From Prorocentrum cordatum (taxonomy: Eukaryota; Sar; Dinophyceae; Prorocentrales; Prorocentraceae): a stretch of 64,000 bases of DNA. Made by a program: the position numbers and the translations under genes. The notes beneath the pieces are model-generated. The model ran no database searches, had not been told where the DNA came from, and saw only the letters and a program-made list of their open reading frames with translations. This document shows, piece after piece, positions 1 to 64,000 of the stretch; within the stretch, counting starts at the first letter, position 1; every line of letters begins with the position of its first letter. Where the stretch lies: NCBI GenBank assembly GCA_963575745.1, contig CAUYUJ010008580.1:406310-470309 (forward strand), in the 5' to 3' direction.

Positions 1-78
1 CGGCTCCTGTCCAAGGCGTACCTTTTCCTGTACAAGCTCTTCGGCACCGCCTGCACCCCGCACCCTCCGGCCGCCTGA
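1..78 (+). other. open frame ending in TGA at the left edge, possible end of an upstream exon
   Basis: Frame 1 reads RLLSKAYLFLYKLFG then a Pro-rich tail and TGA at 76-78. Codon use is GC-rich and it could be the last codons of a gene left of the window, but nothing identifies it. Confidence 0.2.
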
Positions 79-2410
79 GGCCCCGCCCGCCCGCGCCCTG
101 TCTCCCCAATTAGTGCTTTGCGCGCCCCGCCTAGCTCTTAACCGGAAGAGGCCCGCTCTCGACCCGCAGACCAAAAAAGTGTTGTGGCCGTCCTGCTCCG
201 GGGGTGGTCAGACGACCACGGGAGCATCGTGCGCAGGCGGCGTTCGTGCACGGCGCACAGGTCGCTTCCTCGACGTGGCAATCTCTGTGCAAGAGGGTGG
301 ATATGGCACACGCTCGTCTCACTCCCCCCAGGCGGTAGTGCGGAACCCTATGTGATTGGATGAGATGGAGCGGGACTGGATGGATTGGTGTGGTGTGGGG
401 AGGATTGATGGAGCGAGCGTTACGAATTGTGCGGAACAGCTGGGCATGGCCAAGTAAGCGAATGACAGCTGAAGGTACTGAATGAGTCCAGGGATTTGTG
501 CAAACGGGTTGAAGAGCACGCGACATCACTCCGCATGATGAGACTGCACGCCGTGAAATGCAGCACAGAGCAGAGGAGTGGAGTTGAGCAGGATCGAGGT
601 GCATCGACATGGATTGAACCAGGTCCCAACGCAGTGCTGGCACTTCTTGGGGCTCCTTCACTTGGCTTCTGAGGGACGCGCCCTGTGCGGCGCAGCCTGC
701 CTTCGGCGCTCTGCTGCCATACGCCTGGTGCCCTGTGCTTGGATCCCCGCTGGTGCCCTGGCGGCCGTGGTTGGCACTTAGCGGTGCCCGTGGTCGGCCG
801 CTCGCGTCTGGTGCCATGTGGCCGGTGCCCCAGTGGTCGGTGCTCCACGTATCGCTGGTGCCCGGTGGCGCCCTGATCGGTACCATCGAGATGAGCACGG
901 GCATGACGAGGACGAAGACAGCCCTTCTGATCCGGAGTTGCGGTCGGTGCCGCCGCGGGCCGCAGGCATCCGAGACGGAGGCCGCCGGCCCAGCAGCTGG
1001 GCGTCGTCGGTGTTGGACAACAGTCGTTGCGGGGCATCGTGCTGATCTGTTTGTCCGTGCCCACGTCGGGCGTCCAAACCTTGGGGTGTCATGGGGCGGC
1101 CGCTCGCGCTCGGCGCCCCTGTGGTTGGTGCCCGGACGTTGGCGTACTGCAGTGCCCTCGCCCCTCCTCGCTCCTACTCGCTCCTCCCCCTCCTCCTCCT
1201 CCTCCTCCTCCTCCTCCTCCTCCTCCTCCTCCTCCCACTCCTTCTCCTCCTCCTCCTCCTCCTTCTTCTCATCCTCCTCCATCTCCTCCTCGCTCCTCCT
1301 CCTCCTCATCAACCTCCTGGTGCCCCCGCTATCGCCTTGGCGAACAGCGCCGATGTCGAGAAATATATGCCCACGCGCACATGCGCACGATTCCCCAGGC
1401 AGTGCTTGCCAGGGCTCGACCCAAAAGGGGGTTTGGGCGATCTCGTGGAACGCGTTCGTTTTGAATTCGTCTTGCAGCCAAGGAGCAACGAAGACGGAGC
1501 GACGGAACACTGAAACAAAACATCAACAAAAACACTGCTTATGTCGAGCCCTGGTGCTTGCGCTTGGGGGTCTGACCTGGGGTCTCTGAGGAACTGGCTC
1601 CGAGCGGCACAGTCGGCCGTGGTCGCGCTGGTGCCGCACGGCTGTTGCCTCACGGCTGCCCTATGGTTGGCGGCCTATGGGGGGAGCCCTATGGCTGGTG
1701 CCCTGGCCTGTGATAGGTGCCCATGTTGGAGCCGGCTGGGGGTCTGAGGGTCCTGCACTAGTTCCGGCCAGCAGGAAGGGGGGGGGGGCCGTCAGGTTCG
1801 AGGTGGGTGCTGGGTTCGGAAAGGTGGTTTGCCTTTGGCTGTCTCCCGGGGACGTCTTCGAGCCCTGGGATAGACCCCGGATGGGCTCCAGGGACCGATT
1901 TTGGCCAGATTCGGCTTTGTCCCCCTTCCCCTATTGATCGATTTTCTCGGGCCCAATCCAGTTCAGCCCCCCCGGTCGCCTCTAGAAGGCCCTAGCCTAC
2001 GACAGATGCCCATGGGTAGTACCATATGACTGGTCGCTGCCTTCGTTTTGTACCATACGACCCCCTATGCCCTGACCTTCCAGAGAGCTATTTTTTAGCA
2101 CGGGAGGCCTAAAAACATAAGAAACAACTAAACGAAACAGCCTAAAACCAAGACGTAGAATAGCTCTGGGATACGTTTTTAAATCGCGTGCTATTTTTTT
2201 GCCTTCCTGGAAGGTCAGGGTGGCTGATGCCATACATGCTCCTCTACCTCTGATCCGTGCGCTATGCTTGTTGCCCCATATGGTTGGTGCGCCCTGGCGG
2301 GTGCTCGAATTGCCGGCTTCCTGCTGTGGGTGCCCTACCGCCGGCACGGTTTGCGCCGCACAGCTCTCGCCTGGGAGGAAAGAGGCGAAGACGGCCCCGT
2401 GGCAGGACAT
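79..2410. other. no supported gene; CTC tract and GC-rich unique DNA
   Basis: I see a CTC-type tract (about 1182-1313) and unit-like repetition of GGTGCCC/TGGTGCC words (680-880, 1620-1740). Open frames here exist on several frames at once and look like products of GC bias and the triplet tract. Confidence 0.5.
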
Positions 2411-2564
2411 AGGGGGCCACATGCGAGCCCTACCCCACCTTCCCCACGATTTCTGAGGGGGAGGGGGCGGTTCACTTCGCTCGGGAGCTCCCGAGCGAAG
2501 TGAGCCCCACCCTACCCCTCAGAAATCGTGGGGGGTGGGGGTAGGGTTCGCACGTGGCCCCCTA
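2411..2564. repeat. 154-bp near-perfect palindrome
   Basis: Two arms of about 77 bp meet at 2487/2488 (centre GGGAGCTCCC). The inner 30 bp are perfect (CACTTCGCTCGGGAG and its complement). The outer arms, including CCCCACGATTTCTGA, match with a few mismatches and end in GGGGGCC / GGCCCCC. It has the shape of a palindromic mobile element or a hairpin. Confidence 0.85.
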
Positions 2565-2828
2565 GGACGGCCCGCCGACTCCCCACGTCGCACCTCGAGC
2601 GATGGCACATCACGCCGCTGGGAGCTCGACGCGCTGAAGCAGCAGCAGCGGGGAGGGCTCTATAGAGAGCCTGCTGCTCGGGGCCCCACGTGGCGGCACC
2701 GTTCTCCCCAGGCAGTTGCGTGCGCGCAGGGGCTCTTCTTGCGACCCTCCTATAGGGAGCTGGGCCCGTCCGCAGACCCGGCGGCCCCGTTCCCATCCGT
2801 TGCCAACCCACGTTTCGCAATACTCACG

Positions 2829-2973
2829 AGGGGAAAAAACACACAGACACAATTAATCGTCGATCCCCCCAGAAAATATGGGAAGGGGGGGGAAGACAGA
2901 AACCCAGAAAATATTGGAAAATATGGGGAATCCGGGTATTTGTGTGTATTTATTTGTGTGTCCCAGGGCCCCT
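2829..2973 (+). mobile_element. short dispersed element family S, copy 1
   Basis: Starts GGGGAAAAAACACACAGAC, contains AATCGTCGATCCCCC, AGAAAATATGGGAA and GTATTTATTTGTGTG, and ends TCCCAGGGCCCCT. Two further copies lie at 4840-5000 and 32240-32376 in the same orientation. No coding capacity; SINE- or MITE-like. Confidence 0.8.
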
Positions 2974-3004
2974 CTAAATACAGGGCCCGTCGGCCCCGTT
3001 CCCG

Positions 3005-3500
3005 CCCGTCGCCGCGCCACAGTGTTTACACCACAGAACTCGCACCATGCAGACGGCACCACTTAGCTCACACCCCGCAGGTGGGTACCCGATGGGTCTG
3101 CGATCATGCACAGCACAGCTCAGGCAACGCAGCATGCACCACTTGGCTTGCAACGCGTAGCTCACACCACCTAACACACCCCACAAGGCTTGCACGACGT
3201 GGTTTACACCACATAGCTTGCACGGCATAGCTTTTACCAGAGCCTACACCTTCTACGTGACACAGGAAGGCTCACGGCATGCAGATCACACCGTTGAGGC
3301 TACTCAGCACAGTTTCCTCCGCGTTGTTTTTCACAGGCAACCTCACACCACACAGTTCGCAACACATAGTTTACACATATTATCTTGCAGCACAGAGCTT
3401 GCAGAGCATAGCTTGCACCACATAGCTCCCACCGCAAACTATTCCACACCTAACATGGCTTACAACACGCTTTGCATTGCAGTACTTCGCTGTGTGTGAT
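3005..3500. repeat. degenerate 20-24 bp tandem repeats (TTGCACCACATAG type)
   Basis: Words such as CACCACATAGCTTGCA and CACACCAC recur about every 20-24 bases. Related stretches occur at 15415-15515 and 16990-17090. Confidence 0.6.
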
Positions 3501-4530
3501 CCACGCTGGCTACCATGTGCCTTGGCTTGTCTGCCTCATCACAAGAGTGCGTTCTAATGGCGGAATAGGGGCTCCTCCCAGGAATTCATGAACCATGCTT
3601 TCTGGCCGTGGTGCCCTCGACCCCTCAGAAGTGCACGTTGACCCTCCAACCTTCGCCACGCATGCGAGATCCACCCGCACTCGCCCCTAAGGGCCAGAGG
3701 CGGAGAGGCGGTTGGGGGGAGGGCAAAGACAGGAAGGCCCGAGCTCCTTCGAGGTCTCCTTGCACCCCGAGCGCGAGAACCGCCCCTTCGGTGTGGAAGC
3801 GAGGGAGGGGTCGTCGGGGGATGGACGTGGAGTGCCATCCTCTCCCAGCCGCTGGAGCCGGGGCAGTGCGCGCTCGAGCTGCTTCCGCGTCGGCGCGTCC
3901 CACCCCCCCTTGCCGCGCAAGGACGGCTGGACGAAGCTGCAGCTGCAGGGTCTGGCTGCCCTGGCGGTCGTGCCCGACACGCACACCGTGCACAGGCGCC
4001 CGGGGGGATCACACGGAAGGGACCGCTGGGCTACAATGCAGGGCCGCCTTGGTGTGGCTCGTCCCGCGGACGGGCGCGCGTTCGGCTTGGCGGGGTCCCG
4101 CCTGAGGAGCCGAGGAGGCAGCGCTGGCTTGTGTGGACATCTGCTCGGGGGCCACGCAGGAGCGCCAATCGCCCCAGTATTCCCCCCGCCGCGCAAGAGG
4201 AACCTGTCCAAGAGGCTTCGAAACTGCCTCGCTCGAGTTTGACTATTCCATGTCCGTGTGGAGCGGGAGCGCCGATGGCCACAGCCATCGTTTTGTGTTG
4301 TCAGGGTTACCTGCTCGGGCCTCGTGACATCGGCAAGGGTTGGCCCATGGCCGGCTGTTGCTCGACAGTTTGCGTGGCAGATCTCGCTTCCCAGGCGCAC
4401 CCATCACATCAGAGACCTGCTCTGAGGGCGCTTCTGGGGCGGCCATGTGCCACCTCACCTGGAGGGCCTCTGGCCAGAAGCGGCCCCATGGTGCATCGCG
4501 GCCAAGCGTGCTGCGACCCCCCTGTAGACT
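3501..4530. other. unique GC-rich DNA, no recognised feature
   Basis: Open frames of 120-240 codons occur on both strands and in overlapping frames, with no family motif. I take them as chance in GC-rich sequence. Confidence 0.4.
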
Positions 4531-4534
4531 TGTA

Positions 4535-4650
4535 GGGGCGGAGGAGGCGGAGGAGGCGGAGGAGGAGAGGGCGGAGGAAGAGGAGGAGGAGGAAGAGGAG
4601 GAGGAGGAGGAGGAGGAGGAGGAGGAGGAGGAGGAGGAGGAGGAGGAGCT
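4535..4650. repeat. GGA tract
   Basis: Nearly uninterrupted (GGA)n on the + strand. One of about a dozen such tracts; the complementary CTC form is equally common. Confidence 0.95.
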
Positions 4651-4839
4651 GAGAAAAACGAGAGCGGAGTCGAGCGACGTCCCGGCAGACCGCCGACCGT
4701 GATTGCCGCGGCCGGCCGCGGCAGGGAGTGCGTCTTCGCTTGGGCTCCGGAGCCGCTGCCGCGGACGCCGCCTCGCCTCGGCTCGCCCTCTCCTGCGTGC
4801 CGCCGCCACCACGGCCTGCCGGCACGCGGCCAGTCTTCG

Positions 4840-5000
4840 GGAGGGAAAAGCACACAATGAATCGTCGATCCCCCAGAAAATATGGGAAACTATGGGAAGT
4901 GGGGGGGGAAGGCAAGAACCCCAAACTATGGGAAAACACGGGGGGGTGGGGTATGTTCATGTGTGCGCGTGTGTATTTATTCGTGTGTCCTGGGGCCCCT
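4840..5000 (+). mobile_element. short dispersed element family S, copy 2
   Basis: Shares with copy 1 the AATCGTCGATCCCCC block, AGAAAATATGGGAA, GTGTATTTATTCGTGTG and the end TCCTGGGGCCCCT. Confidence 0.8.
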
Positions 5001-5428
5001 GTCAAGTCTGCAATACAACTTGGCAAGACTCGGCCGGGAGAGTGCACACTACGTGGCGCACTCAAGGAGAGGCCTTGCCTTCAAAGGCGAAAGGAGTTGA
5101 CGTCTCCTCCCCTGCGGCAGGTGGCGGAAGGCGGGCCCAGGGCGGCGGGAGCAAAACGAGGGCGGTTCCGACGGCGGAAACTGGCGGGAGGAAAGATCGC
5201 CCCCCGCCAAGAGGTGCCAATGCTCGGGGAGGGGGGGGGGCGTCATGGTTTTTCGGAGTCGGCGACTGGCAAAGTGCCTGCTGCTGATCAGAGCAGGCGT
5301 GCCGCAGACCCTGACACCTTCCGAGATGGCCTGAGCAGCCTGCGGTCCCAGAGGCCGAACTCGAGGAGAAACGCCTGGATTGGGAAAAACAGATCGCATG
5401 TGAGGTCTGGGAGCCTCCTCTCTTGGAG

Positions 5429-61092
<55,664 letters not shown>

Positions 61093-61106
61093 GACCTGGG
61101 CTGGAG

Positions 61107-61511
61107 TCGGGCCTGTCCCTCGACAGGAGGACTGCTCAAAAGTAGTATAACAAATATCCTTGGAACGATCCGTTTGACGATTTTTCTGCTGTATCCTTAG
61201 TGGGCCCTGGAAACGGCAGGGCCGTTTTTTACCGGTTCCGTTTTGCCGTTTCTTTGCCGATTCCGACGCCGTTGTTTTACCGGTTCCGTCGCCGTCTTTT
61301 CACCGTTTCCGGCTCCGGTTCCAATTTTGGAGCCGTTTTTGTTGCCGTTTCCAGTCGCCGTTTTTTTGCCGTTTCCATTTTCAAAGGACACTTTTTCGGA
61401 AACGGTGAAAAAACGGCCCTGCCGTTTCCGGGGCCCACAAAGGCTGTATCTGATGTTGATGACTATTTTTATGCGTTCGCCCAAGATCCGCCTGTAGGAG
61501 GACATGCCCGA
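61107..61511. mobile_element. TIR element family T, copy 3, carrying a nested element
   Basis: Ends TCGGGCCTGTCCCTCGACAG and CTGTAGGAGGACATGCCCGA. Removing the nested 247-bp element and one copy of its duplication leaves 150 bp, matching the 152-bp copy at 54401. Confidence 0.88.
61196..61442. mobile_element. nested 247-bp TIR element with perfect 8-bp duplication
   Basis: Ends CTTAGTGGGCCCTGGAAACG and CGTTTCCGGGGCCCACAAAG-type complement, inverted repeats of about 40 bp. GCTGTATC lies on both sides (61188-61195, 61443-61450). The interior is a degenerate GCCGTTTCC minisatellite. Non-coding. Confidence 0.95.
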
Positions 61512-61535
61512 CCTGAACTTGGACGAGGGAGGCGG
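61501..61535 (+). CDS. possible GCN1 exon 14
   Basis: Reads DMPDLNLDEGG after a GGAG acceptor. With exon 13 it would give LCWCQ-DMPDLNLDE, resembling W...KDPLPPLD of animal GCN1, and AGGACMTG is shared by both junctions. However the first bases belong to the inverted repeat of a mobile element, so this may be chance. Confidence 0.3.
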
Positions 61536-61599
61536 GAGGAGCAGGAGGAGGAGGCGTAGGAGGATAGTCGCCTCCCTTCTCGGCCAGGTGAGCGCACAC

Positions 61600-62079
61600 T
61601 TCATGCCCTAGCGGGCTTACTGTACTGAGTACAGTAAGCCCAGGAGGGCATCGTCAAAGCCAATGTAGGCTCGTGATGCGAGTATAGTCTGTAAGCCCCA
61701 CTACGGTTTACTGTGCTGAGCATACTAACTACAAAGGCACTCCGATAACACATATTGTTGTTTTTGACTGCGTTCTTCTCACTCGCTGCGTTCGCCTACG
61801 TCCATCTGTCGGCTACAGCGCCTAAGTCGGACTCTTTTTTATTTGTCCCACTGGCGCTACGGTGAAACCACCAAGGTCTGTGAAACGTGAAAACAATGCG
61901 CTGGAGGAGCAGGAGGTTCCCTCGTCACAGGCCCTACGCACGCGTTTCTTTACGTACTCGCTTCTTCACGACTTCCGCGCTCTCTTGGTTGGCACTCCTA
62001 ATCAGAAGTGCGTGCTGCTGGTGATGTCCGCGCACTGCCCTTCACAGACGTGGCGGGTGAGAGTGGTTTCATGGAGAGG
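61600..62079. other. sequence with TACTGTACTGAGTACAGTA-type palindromes, no gene
   Basis: TACTGTACTGAGTACAGTA at 61619-61637 is a palindrome, and TTTACTGTGCTGAGCATACT follows at about 61707. No exon recognised. Confidence 0.5.
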
Positions 62080-62222
62080 AGGAGGAGGAGGAGGAGGAGG
62101 AGGAGGAGGAGGAGGAGGAGGAGGAGGAGGAGGAGGAGGAGGAGGAGGAGGAGGAGGGGGAGGAGGAGGAGGGGGGAGGAGGAGAGGAGGGGAGAGGAGG
62201 AGGAGGAGGAGGAGCTGGAGGA
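62080..62222. repeat. GGA tract
   Basis: (GGA)n, ending 30 bases before palindromic element copy D. Confidence 0.95.
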
Positions 62223-62252
62223 GGGGGAGTCGGTCGCGAGCACCCGTGGCTC

Positions 62253-62590
62253 GAGGGACAAACAAACATGAGCAGATCCTCTCTGAGGTCCGTGCGGAGC
62301 CGACCCCGGCACGATCCGCGCGCCAGGAAGAGGGATCCTCACCACCCACCAGACCACCCCAACCCAACCCGAAGGCCCAAATTTATTCTCGATTTCCAGT
62401 GGGGGGGGGGTCGGGGAACATTGAAAAAAAAACATGGAACCCGTACCCCCCCCCCAACCCGAAATTCGGGTCAAATTCGGGTCTTCGGGTTGGGTTGGGG
62501 TGGTCTGGTAGGTAGTCAGGGTCCAGCGTCGCTCCAGCAAACACGCGCGGACCTCAGAGAAGGTAACTATGTTTGTGTTTGTTGTTCTCC
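62253..62590. mobile_element. palindromic element P, copy D (338 bp, enlarged loop)
   Basis: Arms GAGGGACAAACAAACATG and TCTCTGAGGTCCGTGCGGA against the complementary right end (CGCGCGGACCTCAGAGA, GTTTGTGTTTGTTGTTCTCC). The central part is longer and different from the other copies, with its own inverted CCCGAA/TTCGGG words. Confidence 0.78.
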
Positions 62591-62682
62591 AAGAGGCTTG
62601 CCCTGTAGGAGTTCTCATTCGAACCCTACTAATTGGTCCGTTCCCCCCTCCTGATTCCTATGCCCCTCGCCTAATTCCTGTG

Positions 62683-62780
62683 CCTATGCCTATGCCTATG
62701 CCTATGCCTATGCCTATGCCTCCCCCCGAACTCCTATGCCTATGCCTATGCCTATGCCTCCCCCCGAACTCCTATGCCTA
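62683..62780. repeat. CTATGC hexamer repeats
   Basis: (CCTATG)n in two blocks separated by CCCCCCGAACT. Confidence 0.95.
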
Positions 62781-63378
62781 CGCCTGTCATCCTCCTTCCA
62801 TCCTCCTCTCGTCCTCCTCCTGTCCTCCTATCTATTTGGAGTCAACGCTGGCTGATATGCCTCTAGTGGCACCATGCGCTGCGCCTGGGCGGGACGGCTG
62901 ACGAGTGCCGCCTGGCAAGTGTCGAGAGCGGACGGAGGCCGTGGAAGTGTTGGCGTCCGCTCTCCCCCGCGGGGTACGAGGCCGGGCGCAGCGAGATCTT
63001 GACAAGCGCGCCTCTGTGCAGCAGCCGTTCGCCCCCCAGCCCCCCACAGAAAAGACAGCGAGGTCGGGGCGCCTAGCTGTAGGCCCGCTATTTCGGTGAC
63101 TTGCCCTGCGCTTCCTGCTCGAGCGCATTCGCGGCTTCAGTCCCAAAGCCGTCGGAGACTCGCGGTACGACGTGGGGAGGGACAGCGGCATTGATGCCGC
63201 TGTTAGTGCCATCGAGGGGACTGTTCGAAATGAAGCGATTGATGGAGCGAGCACGGCAGAACACCAAACAGTGTTTGTTGTGTGGAGCTGCGAGATTGGA
63301 GGTGGCACCTTTCGGACCCGCAGCGATGTGCGATAGTGCCCTACCTCAGTGGGTCAGGGAGCAGATTGGCCCATACTC
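62781..63378. other. no supported gene
   Basis: A 75-codon open stretch near 63105-63330 (LLERIRGFSPKAVGD) looks protein-like but I cannot place it. Confidence 0.3.
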
Positions 63379-63569
63379 GAGGAACCAACAAAAACATAAA
63401 CATAAACTTTCAGAGCTTCGCGCGGGTTTCTTGGATCGGCGTTGGACCCCCTTGCCGAGCGCGCCAGGGGCGACGCCGGATGCGCCGCCAGGTGGGCCCA
63501 GCGCCGATCCAAGAAATCCGCGCGGACCTCAGAGAGATCATGCTCATGCATTTCTGTGTTTACCTGCTC
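63379..63569. mobile_element. palindromic element P, copy E
   Basis: GAGGAACCAACAAAAACATA, CAGAGCTTCGCGCGGG, TTCTTGGATCGGCG on the left; CGCCGATCCAAGAAATCCG and GCGCGGACCTCAGAGA on the right. Confidence 0.88.
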
Positions 63570-63634
63570 ACGCTTTGAAGAAACGTCGCGTGGACAGTGC
63601 TGTGCGCACGGAAAACTGTGCGGCGAAACAACCG

Positions 63635-63800
63635 TTCGGCGGCGAGCGAGGGGGGGAAGTGAGAAGGAAGAGGCCTTCTCAAAAGGCGGCGGGGCTCCTC
63701 AGAGGCCCCCGAGAAGTCTTCTGCGTCTTCGGGGGAAGACTCAGGAAAAGCTCCCGAAGGCAAGGGGGCTTCCGAGCCTTCTGAGAAGGCCCGCCCCTTC
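63635..63800. mobile_element. TIR element family G, copy 2 (right end missing)
   Basis: Same left end as copy 1 at 30367 (TTCGGCGGCGAGCGAGGGGG) and the same GAGAAGTCTT and CTTCTGAGAAGG words. Confidence 0.7.
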
Positions 63801-64000
63801 ATTCTGCGCTCTGCCGTGCTCTTCTACGCCATGCCATGCCGTGCTCTACGATGTATCGTGCACCCTCTCACGATCACTGCTTTGCTCGACGTCCGATTGC
63901 GCGAATAGATAGGAGATATATTATATTGTAAGGGACGGGAGGGAGGGGTAGGACGTCAGATGTGACGCGAGCGCACCCAGCGTGTAGCTTGTCGCTTCAC

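Noticed and set aside
600-800. Possible upstream GCN1 exon ending AGALAAVVG with a GCACTT donor like the exon 1 acceptor
   Set aside because: The reading phase does not fit exon 1; similarity is short and low-complexity.
131-1510. 459-codon minus-strand frame
   Set aside because: Crosses the CTC tract as poly-Glu, with no motif and competing frames on the other strand.
2615-2645. ELDALKQ, similar to a GCN1 LDGLKQ motif
   Set aside because: Only seven residues with no usable splice pair; likely chance.

Overview
The window looks like nuclear DNA of a dinoflagellate, probably a GC-rich species with a very large genome (a Prorocentrum-like genome is my guess; the genus is not proven). Three things point there: a near-perfect relic of the 22-nt dinoflagellate spliced leader at 23233-23254; introns that start with GC or GA as well as GT and end in AG before a short repeat of the donor sequence; and a very repeat-rich landscape of GGA/CCT triplet tracts, satellites, palindromic elements and LINE relics. 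There is one assembly gap (N, 8901-9000). I saw no bacterial-type operon, rRNA, tRNA or CRISPR.

The only host gene I can support is one gene on the + strand, read as a chain of at least 13 small exons from 5429 to about 61092. The concatenated exons (about 415 codons) are colinear with the central and C-terminal HEAT-repeat region of GCN1, the ribosome-associated activator of the eIF2alpha kinase GCN2. This includes the most conserved GCN1 segment (ALKPYVVKITGPLIRIVGDR..., 50226-50456). Introns run from 222 bp to 19.1 kb. Nearly all non-exonic DNA between 5.4 and 61 kb is therefore intron of this gene, and the mobile elements below sit inside it.

Layout: 1-5.4 kb, no supported gene, a 154-bp palindrome and two copies of a 140-160 bp dispersed repeat. 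5.4-12.7 kb, GCN1 exons 1-4, triplet tracts, the gap, and a 1.9-kb element (A) with a 102-bp minisatellite. 12.7-22.3 kb, a 9.5-kb intron with diverged duplications, an inverted copy of the minisatellite element (B), and three direct 0.65-0.75 kb repeats. 22.3-23.0 kb, exons 5-7; intron 5 is itself a palindromic introner-like element. 23.2-28.5 kb, LINE relic 1, carrying the spliced-leader relic at its 5' end. 31.0 kb, exon 8. 35.7-49.1 kb, LINE 2, the largest element, with domain order RNase H - AP-endonuclease - reverse transcriptase - zinc fingers - cytosine-methyltransferase-like module. 50.2-55.2 kb, exons 9-12. 55.4-57.4 kb, LINE relic 3. 61.0 kb, exon 13. 61.1-64 kb, nested TIR elements and more palindromic elements.

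All three LINEs lie between stretches of the same GGA/CCT type, suggesting insertion into that microsatellite. Small TIR and palindromic families recur across the window, some nested, some with clean 8-bp target duplications. Every supported GCN1 intron with both ends defined is bounded by a short direct repeat that includes the donor dinucleotide. This is the pattern expected if introns arise from, or are marked by, transposon-like insertions.
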